A stretch of 27,723 nucleotides of DNA from DATKLX01 sp035542155 (GTDB taxonomy: Bacteria > Chloroflexota > Anaerolineae > Anaerolineales > Anaerolineaceae): positions 1 through 27,723 of the forward strand of contig DATKLX010000136.1 in assembly GCA_035542155.1 (NCBI GenBank). The letters run 5' to 3'. Position 1 is the first letter of the stretch, and each line of letters starts with the position of its first letter. Positions 15,081 to 22,333 of this stretch are shown one piece after another. A model generated the notes under the pieces. The model was not told where the DNA came from. It saw only the letters and a program-made list of their open reading frames with translations, and searched no databases. A program made the translations under genes and the position numbers.

Positions 15081-15262
15081 CCGGGAAAGATCGGCAGGGG
15101 AAAACCAGGCCCCGGGATGGTGGACTGTGTGGCGACAGGTACTGGAGGGATGCATGCTTATGCGCCCCTCCGCCCACCCTACGCGGGCGGCAGGATGGAT
15201 CACCGCAGAGCGGTTTGCTCAATATCCAGGTTTTTCCTGAAGTCTGAAGACTGACGACTTCC
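15081..15262. repeat. Gene-free spacer with the right copy of the 26-base inverted repeat
   Basis: No gene is visible. At 15163-15188 is the inverted partner of 11192-11217 (25 of 26). At 15238-15260 a short imperfect hairpin (GAAGTC with GACTTC) lies just past the stop of the DinB-like gene transcribed from the other side. Confidence 0.6.
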
Positions 15263-15739
15263 TCACTTCCAGGTGCCCATCACCTGGCGCAGGATGGCGA
15301 ACTCGCCGATGTGGTAGGCGTTGTGGTCGGCGACCAGCAGGGCCTCACGCAGGTAGGTGTACCCCGGCGCGTGGGGGATCTCGGCCAGCAGATCGATGCT
15401 GGGGTCCTCGACGATGGCCTGGATGTCGCAGAGGTCGGCGCAGAAGCGGCGGATGGTCTCTTCCCAGCGGGCCCGGTCGGCCTGCTCGCCCGGCGCGGGC
15501 CAGTAGCCCTCAGGCCACACGGGGGAGACGTACTTAGGGTCGCGGACAAACTCGAGGATGTCGGACTGGGTGATGCGCAGGTGCTCGAGCAGGTGCCATG
15601 GGGAGTACGGCACCTGGGGTGGAAAGCGGTTATAAGCGTCGGGGGGAAAATCGGCCACCGCCTCCTCGAAAGGCATGTGCGCGTTGCCCCCGCGCAGCAG
15701 GGCCAGCACTTCTGTCCGTAAGACATCATTCGCCTTCAT
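15263..15739 (-). CDS. DinB-family four-helix protein
   Basis: A 158-residue DinB-superfamily protein. The metal triad reads as H53 (WHLLEHLRITQSDILEF) with H139 and H143 (DHNAYHIGEFAILR), the standard spacing. The frame opens at 15751, but the ATG at 15739 is preceded by a strong GGAGG ribosome site that overlaps the earlier ATG, so 15739 is chosen. It converges with the other DinB-like gene; the two share the fold but little sequence. The activity is unknown. Related proteins use bacillithiol or similar thiols, or have unknown roles. Confidence 0.82.
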   Translation of the reverse strand: MKANDVLRTEVLALLRGGNAHMPFEEAVADFPPDAYNRFPPQVPYSPWHLLEHLRITQSDILEFVRDPKYVSPVWPEGYWPAPGEQADRARWEETIRRFCADLCDIQAIVEDPSIDLLAEIPHAPGYTYLREALLVADHNAYHIGEFAILRQVMGTWK

Positions 15740-16023
15740 CCCAACCTCCATTGGAAGTGATTAGAAAACGGCCTGTCCAGGGAGAGCAGAAATCATCTGG
15801 ACAATCACCCCGCCGCTGAAGGCAGCCGGGGTGGCTCCTCGCGAAGAAGTATGATCGGTATATCTTTATTAAACCATTAAACCCCGCCGGCCGCGCAAAG
15901 TAAAGGGGCAAGTGCATTGAGGTGGTCGGGCGGGGGTTATTTCCAAATTTTAGGGAAAGGGCCGCGAAGTCCGCCTGGACTGTCTGCCAGGACAGGCTGG
16001 AGATTTAACCAGGGAAGGTCAGG
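15740..16023. repeat. Gene-free spacer with relatives of the 11.07 kb repeat
   Basis: No gene is visible. AACGGCCTGTCC is joined directly to AGGGAGAGCAGA at 15767-15790, words that are about 90 bases apart at 11071-11183. CTGGACTGTCTGCC at 15975-15988 matches 11084-11097 at 13 of 14 positions. CACCCCG and CGGGGTG (about 15808-15835) could form a hairpin, but without a T-run. Confidence 0.5.
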
Positions 16024-17946
16024 TCACGCATTCCGAAAATCGATCACCGTCTGCCGGTAGGCTTCGGGGAGGCCGATGTCGAACCTCCGGCCCTGGACCA
16101 GGTAGCCGCTGAAGCCGTCCTCCTGGCGCAGGCGGTCCATGCACGAGGTGAGCTGGAACTCACCCTTCTCGCGCATGTTCAGGCCGATCTGCTCCTCCAG
16201 GTAATCGAAGATCTTCGGGCTGAGGATGTACTGACCGAACAGAGTCAGGTACTTCCCCTCGTCCATGCCCTCGACGCGGAGGTGCTTGGCGGCGTACTCC
16301 GGATCGGGCTTTTCGGCAAACTCGGTGATCGAGAGCACCCGGCCGGGCGTCTCCCAGACGCCGGCGGCGCAGCCGAAATGGCGAATCTCCTCGGCGGGGG
16401 TGACCTTGAGCCCCACCACGCTATGCCGCACCTTCTCGTAGACGTCCAGAAGCTGGCGCGAGCAGGGCGCGTCGCTGTCCGAGCCATAGAGATGGTCGCC
16501 GAGGAGGAGCAGGAAGGGCTCGCTGCCCACCCACTCTCGCGCGCAGTAGACGGCGTGCCCGAAGCCCTCCTGCACGTCCTGCGTGATGAGGGTCACCTTG
16601 CGCCCCACCTCCATCAGGTAGCGGCAGTACTCCTGGTCGGCGGTGGAGAGCTTGTTGAAGTGCTCGATCGCCGGCGGCACGCCGAAGAACTCCTCGAACA
16701 GGTCGCGATCCTCCTTCTGGACGATGACGCACACCTCCTCGATCCCCGAGCTAAGCGCTTCCTCGACGATGGCCAGGATGACCGGCTTGGCCCGCCCGTC
16801 GCGGTCGACGATCGGGAAGAGCTCTTTCTTGATCGCCTTGGTGGCCGGGAAGAGGCGCGTGCCATAGCCGGCGGCGGGGATGACCGCCTTGCGCACCCGC
16901 TGCGCCGAGCGGATCGAGAGGCGCGTGCAGGGCATCTTCAGGTCCCGCTCGACGATCTCGATCAGCGTATCCTGGGCAGCCTCGTCCTGGACGAGGAACT
17001 GGGCCACCCCATCCCCCTGTGAGCCGACCCCCTTGCCGCCGAGGACGTAGGGCTGGATCGGCGGGTAGCTCAGCACCTGGTGCAGCACCGGCGCGGTGAG
17101 CTGCGAGGGGCAGGCCGGCTGGAGGTGGCGGTCGAACTCGGCCTGAGCGCGGTTCATCAGCTCGCCGAGGGCGGGCGCGTCGCCCCGCTCCAGGGCCTCG
17201 ATGGCGGAGTGGGTGATCTCCGCGCTGAGCGGGCCGAGGTACTTCTGCACGATGCGCTGGAGTTCGTTCTCGGCGAAGGGATAGCACTTGTTGAGCTTGG
17301 AGAGGATCTCGCGGGTGTCCTTGCCGGCCTGCAGGTCGACGATCACGTAGTACAGGGTTTTGGGCACGTTCAGCTCGGTCACGTCCAGGCGATCGCCGTC
17401 GAAGGTCATCAGCACCGGCCGGTTGCCGTAGGCGCAGCCCTGGTCGAGCCGCCCGCAGCGCGAGGGGGTGGTGATTTCGCCGGCGTAGGCGTATTCCATC
17501 TCGCCGCGCACGGTCATCTTCAGGTCGTAAATGCGGTTGAAAGCCCGCGCCACCAGCACGCAGATCGCCGCGCTGGAGGAGAGGCCCTTCTTGATCGGCA
17601 GGTCGGTCAGGTAGTTGTCGATCTCCAGCCCGCGGACGCGGTAGTGGGTCAGCACCTGGTAAGCCACCCCCGCGGCGTAGGAGAAGAACCCGCCCTTTTC
17701 CGCCTCGGCCAGCAGCGCCCCGCGCTCCATGGGGACGGCGTAGGGGCCCATGCGCGTCCCGTCGTTGAGGGTCGCCTTGAGGATAAGCTGGTTGGGGTGC
17801 GGCCTGACCTCGGCGTGGACGCCCTGGTTGGTGCCCACGATCAGGGCGTAGCCCTTCTCCAGGGCGGCGTTGATGCGGCGGTAGCCTCCGGCCCAATCGG
17901 TATGCTCGCCAAAGAGACAGATCCTACCCGGGACGAACAGCTTCAT
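16024..17946 (-). CDS. Fused GHMP sugar kinase and GalU-like uridylyltransferase
   Basis: A 640-residue protein with two enzymes in one chain. Residues 1 to about 345 are a galactokinase-like GHMP kinase: PGRICLFGEHTDWAGG (6-21, carrying the sugar-binding E14-H15-T16-D17), LPIKKGLSSSAAICVLV (116-132), the likely catalytic D168 in GRLDQG, and a third glycine-rich motif, GGKGVGSQGDG (303-313). Residues about 351-640 are a GalU-type nucleotidyltransferase: KAVIPAAGYGTRLFPATKAI (353-372), KKELFPIVD, EGFGHAVYCA and TEFAEKPDPEY. Together they should turn a free sugar into sugar-1-phosphate with ATP, then into UDP-sugar with UTP. The sugar is unproven: galactose, glucuronate or arabinose-like are options. 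It overlaps the upstream membrane gene by 23 bases and is the last gene of the lipid operon. Confidence 0.88.
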   Translation of the reverse strand: MKLFVPGRICLFGEHTDWAGGYRRINAALEKGYALIVGTNQGVHAEVRPHPNQLILKATLNDGTRMGPYAVPMERGALLAEAEKGGFFSYAAGVAYQVLTHYRVRGLEIDNYLTDLPIKKGLSSSAAICVLVARAFNRIYDLKMTVRGEMEYAYAGEITTPSRCGRLDQGCAYGNRPVLMTFDGDRLDVTELNVPKTLYYVIVDLQAGKDTREILSKLNKCYPFAENELQRIVQKYLGPLSAEITHSAIEALERGDAPALGELMNRAQAEFDRHLQPACPSQLTAPVLHQVLSYPPIQPYVLGGKGVGSQGDGVAQFLVQDEAAQDTLIEIVERDLKMPCTRLSIRSAQRVRKAVIPAAGYGTRLFPATKAIKKELFPIVDRDGRAKPVILAIVEEALSSGIEEVCVIVQKEDRDLFEEFFGVPPAIEHFNKLSTADQEYCRYLMEVGRKVTLITQDVQEGFGHAVYCAREWVGSEPFLLLLGDHLYGSDSDAPCSRQLLDVYEKVRHSVVGLKVTPAEEIRHFGCAAGVWETPGRVLSITEFAEKPDPEYAAKHLRVEGMDEGKYLTLFGQYILSPKIFDYLEEQIGLNMREKGEFQLTSCMDRLRQEDGFSGYLVQGRRFDIGLPEAYRQTVIDFRNA

Positions 17947-18748
17947 AGAAGACTCCTAATTTGATCACCAAGCCGGCCCGCCAGAAGGCAACCGCGGCCA
18001 GGCCGTGGGCCAGGACGGCGAAGAGCGGCGGGGTCTGCAGGGTGTAATAGGTCCAGCAGGCGTGGGTGGTGCCCCACACCTCGAGGAAGTAGCCCAATCC
18101 CGAGCCGGCGGCGAAGGTCAGCAGCGCAAAGCGGTGGTCGGTGGGAGTGAGGATCAGCAGCGCCACGGTCAGCAGGGCCAGTGGAGTGAAAGGCTTCATG
18201 ATCGTCGGCCAGACGAAAACCAGCATCAGCGCAAAAAAGGCCAGGAAGACCGGCCAGTAAGCAGCGCGGAGCGGCCCGGGCGCAACCGCGGGCAGGCGCC
18301 GGTCGAGCAGGCGCACCAGCCGGTCGATCGACAGGCTGGCGATCGGCCAGGCCGGGATGATCCACAGCGGGGGGCGCTCCAGGGTGTAGTAGGTCCACAG
18401 GCGGGTCTGGGTGCCCCAGCCCTCGATGGCCAGCCCGCCGCACAACCCGACGAAGACGATGAGGGCGTCCTTCTTCAGGTCCGCGCCGGTCATGATCAGC
18501 AGCGACATGGCGGCGAAGATGCCCAGGAGGAGCCAGTCGAACTGGACCCAGAAAGGATAGCGCGGGTCGTAGCTGCTGGCGTACTCGACCACCAGCGGCC
18601 ACCAGACCACCAGGATCAGGGCGATGATCGCCAGGAAAATGCTGAAGAGGGTGTAGCTGGCCCGCGTCCAGCCCAAGGCGGCGGCCAGCCGATGGAACGG
18701 CCTGACGAGCGCGACCAACAGACCGGCGGGGCGGAGAGAGATCTGCAT
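17924..18748 (-). CDS. Membrane protein with an internal duplication, function unknown
   Basis: A 274-residue polytopic protein with about seven or eight hydrophobic segments. Two halves repeat the same signature: IEGWGTQTRLWTYYTLERPP in the first and LEVWGTTHACWTYYTLQTPP in the second, each at a helix end and followed by another helix. I recognise no enzyme family. The repeated E-x-W-G-T and W-T-Y-Y-T-L residues are probably the active or binding surface. Its place between the CDP-alcohol phosphatidyltransferase (27 bases upstream) and the kinase-uridylyltransferase (23-base overlap) implies a step in lipid or glycolipid assembly or transport. Confidence 0.75.
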   Translation of the reverse strand: MQISLRPAGLLVALVRPFHRLAAALGWTRASYTLFSIFLAIIALILVVWWPLVVEYASSYDPRYPFWVQFDWLLLGIFAAMSLLIMTGADLKKDALIVFVGLCGGLAIEGWGTQTRLWTYYTLERPPLWIIPAWPIASLSIDRLVRLLDRRLPAVAPGPLRAAYWPVFLAFFALMLVFVWPTIMKPFTPLALLTVALLILTPTDHRFALLTFAAGSGLGYFLEVWGTTHACWTYYTLQTPPLFAVLAHGLAAVAFWRAGLVIKLGVFYEAVRPG

Positions 18749-18775
18749 CGCGGGGCGAAGCGGCGGGTGGAGGGA

Positions 18776-19588
18776 TCAGTCGGCAGGCAGGCCGCGCTCC
18801 GCCTGCTCCGAGCGCCGCTCGCGGCGTTGGGCGGCGGGGCGGGAACGCGACAAACGAACGCGGGCAAACAGGCCTTTCTTGCGCGTCTTGGGCTGCTTCA
18901 CCCGCCACAGCGCGTGCTGGTCCTGACGGTTGAGCTCCATCGCCTGTGACACCGAGACGACGAGGAAGACGGTGAAGAGCACGACCGAGGCCACGATCAC
19001 GACCAGGTTGTAAAACGAGAACTGGCCCAGGCCGAAGGGCAGGCTCAGCACCGGGTTGCCGAGAAAGAAGACGATGGTGTTGGCCAGGATGGCGATCACG
19101 CGAACCTCGGTCGGCCCCAATTTGCTGTACGAAAGGCGGAATACGCCGTTGACGTAGGTGTTGATGAAGATGAGGTTGGCCATCAGCATATAGCCGATCA
19201 GGGCGATTAAGGCCAGGTCGAAGCGCACGTAGGGAGAGAGCCCAAATCCAAAGAAGATCAGGCATTCGCTGATAGCGTCGACGATGTGGTCGACAAAGAA
19301 GCCGTAGCGCGGGCGCTCGATCTTGCGGTAGCGGGCCAGGGTGCCGTCCAGACTGTCGCCGAGCCATTGGAGCACGAAGCCAAGGCTGGCCAGCCACAAG
19401 AAACCCTTATCCAGGTTCGTGGCGATGTAGGAGAAGAAAATGAGCACCGAGGCGAACAATCCTGTGCCGGTGAGCATATCGGGGGTCACCCAGGCCGGCG
19501 CGTGAGCTGCCAGCCACTGCAGGGCGGGCCGTTCCAGCGGGCCCAGAAGGATATCGTTTACGCGCCTGTGCGCGGGGGCGTCATACAT
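18776..19588 (-). CDS. CDP-alcohol phosphatidyltransferase
   Basis: A 270-residue integral membrane enzyme that swaps CMP in a CDP-activated lipid (or CDP-alcohol) for an alcohol or phospho-alcohol. The family motif is clear: GDSLDGTLARYRK, then YGFFVDHIVD, giving D-x2-D-G-x2-A-R, then G-x3-D-x3-D. About six membrane helices follow. The C-terminal 45 residues are strongly basic (RVKQPKTRKKGLFARVRLSR), unlike the core, and should lie on the cytoplasmic face. The N-terminus NDILLGPLERPALQWLAAHA is typical of the family. The headgroup cannot be read from sequence: inositol-phosphate, glycerol-phosphate and others are possible. The acyltransferase gene lies 30 bases upstream in the same operon. 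Confidence 0.9.
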   Translation of the reverse strand: MYDAPAHRRVNDILLGPLERPALQWLAAHAPAWVTPDMLTGTGLFASVLIFFSYIATNLDKGFLWLASLGFVLQWLGDSLDGTLARYRKIERPRYGFFVDHIVDAISECLIFFGFGLSPYVRFDLALIALIGYMLMANLIFINTYVNGVFRLSYSKLGPTEVRVIAILANTIVFFLGNPVLSLPFGLGQFSFYNLVVIVASVVLFTVFLVVSVSQAMELNRQDQHALWRVKQPKTRKKGLFARVRLSRSRPAAQRRERRSEQAERGLPAD

Positions 19589-19618
19589 GGCGTCACCTGC
19601 CTTTTCTAGGTTTAGGGT

Positions 19619-20515
19619 TCAGGCCTGTTCCAGCGTTTCAGGCCATACCGGGTAATACATCAGCCACTGTTCGGGCGCATCGCAAATAAACTTGCTTGCC
19701 CATTCCAGGGCTGTTTCAGCGTTCCGCACCACTTCGGTCTCCAGGTCCGGGTAGGGGCGCATGTGGACCGGCTCGGAAACCTGGACGTAACAGACACCAT
19801 CGGGGCGCATCTGGTTGCCCAGCACTACCACCGGGACCTGCGCCTTGAGCGCCAGGCGGATATAAGCCACCGTCGCCGCAGAAGGGCGTTCGAAAAACCA
19901 CGGGTGGTACCTGGTATCATTGCCCGGCCGGTCCATGCCGGTGATCACGATGCCGCCCTCCTGTAGCCGCGTGATCGCCTGGCGCATCGAGCCGGGAGAG
20001 AACGGCGTGACCTCCAGACCTGTCTCCTGGCGCAAAGCGTTCTGGATCTGGTAGCTCTCTGGCGGGGCCGGGTAGGACAGCACCTGGATCTTCAGCCCGC
20101 GATAGGCCATTGCCCGCATCACCAGGTCGAAGTTGCTCATGTGCGGGCCGACCACGACGACCCCATGGCGGTTCTTCAGCCATCCCTGGTAAGCCTGCTC
20201 CAGCTCCGGGCTGAAGGCCACCTTCTGCAGCATTTTCTCCGGGCGGCTGAGCAGGTGATAATAGTCATACATACAGCGCCCGCCGTGGACAAAAACCGCG
20301 CGCACGCGCTGGTCGATCTCTTCTTCGGAGAGCCTTTCTCCGCCGATCACCCGCTGGTTGGCCCGCACCGCGCGGACCATGGGGTCGTTCCGCTGGCTGG
20401 CAAACCAGAGCCCACCCCAGCGAGATAGCGGGTAGCCGAGCCACTCCGGCGCCCTGGCCAGGGCGAGGACCAACTCCATCCCCAGCCGGCCGCTCGTCAA
20501 TTGTTGTGACGCCAT
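19619..20515 (-). CDS. Lysophospholipid/lipid acyltransferase, LpxL/HtrB/PatA superfamily
   Basis: A 298-residue membrane-associated acyltransferase. The catalytic H-x4-D motif is H125 and D130 in VVGPHMSNFDLVMRA, followed by the LpxL-type glycine-rich segments EGGIVITGMDRPGND (186-200) and RPSAATVAYIRLALKAQVPV (210-229), and a late YYPVWPE. A Gram-negative lipid A route is unlikely in this setting. Its pairing with a CDP-alcohol phosphatidyltransferase recalls PatA, the phosphatidylinositol-mannoside acyltransferase of actinobacteria. It should acylate a glycolipid or lysolipid. It is the first gene of the operon, preceded by a good -10 box and a leader hairpin. AAGGAT lies right at the ATG, a tight ribosome site. 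Confidence 0.88.
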   Translation of the reverse strand: MASQQLTSGRLGMELVLALARAPEWLGYPLSRWGGLWFASQRNDPMVRAVRANQRVIGGERLSEEEIDQRVRAVFVHGGRCMYDYYHLLSRPEKMLQKVAFSPELEQAYQGWLKNRHGVVVVGPHMSNFDLVMRAMAYRGLKIQVLSYPAPPESYQIQNALRQETGLEVTPFSPGSMRQAITRLQEGGIVITGMDRPGNDTRYHPWFFERPSAATVAYIRLALKAQVPVVVLGNQMRPDGVCYVQVSEPVHMRPYPDLETEVVRNAETALEWASKFICDAPEQWLMYYPVWPETLEQA

Positions 20516-20544
20516 ATCCTTCGCAATACCCCGTCGTTATCTCC

Positions 20545-20591
20545 GCCCGGCCAGGAACCAAACGGGCCGGGCCGGGCATAAAGATATTATA
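20545..20591 (-). promoter_or_regulatory. Promoter and leader hairpin of the lipid operon
   Basis: On the minus strand a perfect TATAAT (20586-20591) gives a start near 20579 and a leader of about 64 bases. Within the leader GCCCGGCC and GGCCGGGC (20545-20552 with 20570-20577, a second register being possible) can form an 8-base stem. The -35 is weak (TTCTTC). Confidence 0.55.
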
Positions 20592-20660
20592 GCCGAAAAC
20601 CTGCCTGGAAGAAGAACGATCCGGCAGGCACATCGTTCCACTTTTCTCTCTCCTTTCCCC

Positions 20661-20689
20661 TTGTCCCTGGATGATAGTTCCGATAAAAT
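20661..20689 (+). promoter_or_regulatory. Sigma-70-like promoter of the Nudix gene, leaderless
   Basis: TTGTCC (20661-20666) and TAAAAT (20684-20689) are separated by exactly 17 bases, and the ATG follows 7 bases later at 20697. The message would start almost at the start codon; there is no ribosome site. Confidence 0.6.
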
Positions 20690-20696
20690 TGCCCCC

Positions 20697-21137
20697 ATGA
20701 AGCGCGGCGTCGATTACATCGGAGTGGGGGTGGGCGCGGTGATCCGCGACGGGCTGGGGCGGGTTTTCCTCGCCCGGAGGGGGCCGCTGGCCAAGAACGA
20801 GCGCGGGCGGTGGGAGTTCCCCGGCGGCTCGGTCGAGTTCGGCGAAAAGCTGGCCGACGCCCTGCGCCGCGAGATCCAGGAAGAGTACGGCATGGAAATC
20901 GCGGTCGGCGAGCTGCTGGACGTGGTCGACCATATCCTCCCGGACGAGGGCCAGCACTGGGTCTCGCCGACCTACCTCTGCCGCTGGGTCTCCGGCGAGG
21001 CGCAGATCCGCGAGCCGGGCAAGTGCACCGGCATCCTGTGGGTCGACCCGCATGAGGCCCCGCAAGAGCTGACCGTGATCACCAGGGAGAACCTGGCGCA
21101 CTACGTCGCGTTGCTGGAAAACCGTTCCGATCTTTAA
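20697..21137 (+). CDS. Nudix hydrolase
   Basis: A 146-residue Nudix protein that hydrolyses a nucleoside diphosphate linked to another group. The Nudix box is complete from G44 to M66 (GSVEFGEKLADALRREIQEE, then YGM), with E59, E62 and E63 for metal binding. The start at 20697 is chosen because the upstream in-frame TTG at 20661 coincides with the -35 box. It is divergent from the lipid operon. In mycobacteria a Nudix gene likewise accompanies the phosphatidylinositol-synthase/PatA genes. The substrate is unknown; NDP-sugar or CDP-alcohol clean-up would fit the setting, but that is inference. Confidence 0.92.
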   Translation: MKRGVDYIGVGVGAVIRDGLGRVFLARRGPLAKNERGRWEFPGGSVEFGEKLADALRREIQEEYGMEIAVGELLDVVDHILPDEGQHWVSPTYLCRWVSGEAQIREPGKCTGILWVDPHEAPQELTVITRENLAHYVALLENRSDL

Positions 21138-21199
21138 CAGGCGCTGACGCCTGCGAATTATCCTGAAAACATATCTTCTCTACGAGGACACCCTACCCT

Positions 21200-22216
21200 A
21201 TGAAAATCTTGATCACGGGCGGAGCCGGCTACATCGGCAGCACGATCGCGTCCGCGCTGGAGGACAGCGGACACACCCCCATCATCCTCGACTCGCTCAT
21301 CACCGGCCGGGTCGAGTTCACCCGCGGGCGGATCTTCTACCACGGCGACATCGCCGACGCCTCGCTCCTGGAGAGGATCTTCCGCGAGCACCCTGAGATC
21401 CAGGCTGCCATCCACTGCGCCGCGCTGATCGTCGTCCCCGACTCGGTCGCGCGCCCCTACGAGTACTACCGCGAGAACGTGGCCAAGTCCGTCGAGCTGT
21501 TCCAGCAGCTCGACCGCCTGGGCTGCCAGCGGATCGTTTTCAGCTCTTCCGCCTCGGTGTACGACACGGTCCCCGGCTACATGGTCACCGAGAGCGCCCC
21601 ACTCCGCCCGCTCAGCCCCTACGCGCGCACCAAGTACATGATGGAGATGGTCCTCCAGGACTTCAGCCGCGCCTACAACCTGCGCAGCATCGCTCTGCGC
21701 TACTTCAACCCGATCGGCGCCGACCCGAAAATGCGCTCCGGCCTGCAGGTCCGCTTCCCCACCCTCATTCTGGGGGGAATGGTCAACACCGCATTGGGTA
21801 AAAACCCGGTCTTCGAGATCACCGGCACGGATTATCCCACCCGCGACGGCACCGGCATCCGCGATTACGTCCACGTCTGGGACCTGGCCAACGCCCACGT
21901 GCGCGCCGTCGAGCAGTTTGACCAGGCCTTTGCCCGCTCGGAGGACCCGGAAAGCCGCTACCTGTTGATTAACCTGGGCACGGGCCGGGGCGTGACGGTC
22001 AAAGAGATGGTCGCCGCGTTTGAGAAGGTGTGGGGCAAGGAGATCAATAAGCGCGAGGTGCCCCGCCGCCCGGGCGACGTCGCCGGGGCCTACGCCAACG
22101 CCGACACCGCCCTGCGCCTCCTGGGCTGGAAGGCCGAGCTGCCCCTCGAGCAGGCCATCGCCGACGCGCTCAAGTGGGGCGAGATGCGGGACCGGGTGCT
22201 CGATTACACAACGTAG
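21200..22216 (+). CDS. galE: UDP-glucose 4-epimerase (GalE-type short-chain dehydrogenase/reductase)
   Basis: A 338-residue extended SDR enzyme that interconverts UDP-glucose and UDP-galactose, or a related UDP-sugar pair, using bound NAD. The NAD loop is TGGAGYIG (6-13), the catalytic Ser is in FSSSASVYD (114-122), and Y141 and K145 form the YxxxK motif in SPYARTKYMME. ALRYFNPIGADP (165-176) and GTGIRDYVHVWDLANAHVRA are the standard GalE signatures. The length is normal. It follows the Nudix gene by 62 bases on the same strand. With the kinase-uridylyltransferase fusion next door it could complete a UDP-hexose route. Its TAG stop is the first part of a GTAGGG repeat. Confidence 0.9.
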   Translation: MKILITGGAGYIGSTIASALEDSGHTPIILDSLITGRVEFTRGRIFYHGDIADASLLERIFREHPEIQAAIHCAALIVVPDSVARPYEYYRENVAKSVELFQQLDRLGCQRIVFSSSASVYDTVPGYMVTESAPLRPLSPYARTKYMMEMVLQDFSRAYNLRSIALRYFNPIGADPKMRSGLQVRFPTLILGGMVNTALGKNPVFEITGTDYPTRDGTGIRDYVHVWDLANAHVRAVEQFDQAFARSEDPESRYLLINLGTGRGVTVKEMVAAFEKVWGKEINKREVPRRPGDVAGAYANADTALRLLGWKAELPLEQAIADALKWGEMRDRVLDYTT

Positions 22217-22286
22217 GGGCGGACCGGTGTGTCCGCCCGCGTCCCTGTGTATGGGCGGACCTGCCGGCCAATGGGAGCGTCCGCCC
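22213..22286. repeat. GTAGGG-headed hairpin repeat, copy B, with a second hairpin
   Basis: GTAGGG leads into GGGCGGAC (22217-22224), the loop CGGTGT and GTCCGCCC (22231-22238). The same arms recur at 22253-22260 and 22279-22286 with an 18-base loop. Compared with copy A at 7770, two stem positions differ on both sides, so pairing is kept. The rest of the spacer to 22333 holds nothing I recognise. Confidence 0.7.
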
Positions 22287-22333
22287 GCGACTTATTCGAC
22301 TCTCTCCACAAATTCGAGTCAGATATCCACACC

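Noticed and set aside
14568..15739. The two DinB-fold genes as a duplicated pair
   Set aside because: They share the His-triad layout but little sequence and face each other. The similarity is at superfamily level only.
15808..15838. CACCCCG/CGGGGTG hairpin as a terminator for the sugar kinase fusion
   Set aside because: It is about 190 bases past the stop, has no T-run on the minus strand, and may be just another repeat.
20265..21101. A 278-codon minus-strand frame across the divergent promoter region
   Set aside because: It is antisense to the Nudix box and runs through both promoters and the start of the acyltransferase.
21138..21153. CAGGCG-CTGA-CGCCTG hairpin after the Nudix gene as a terminator
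   Set aside because: The stem is only 6 bases with no T-run, and galE follows closely on the same strand.
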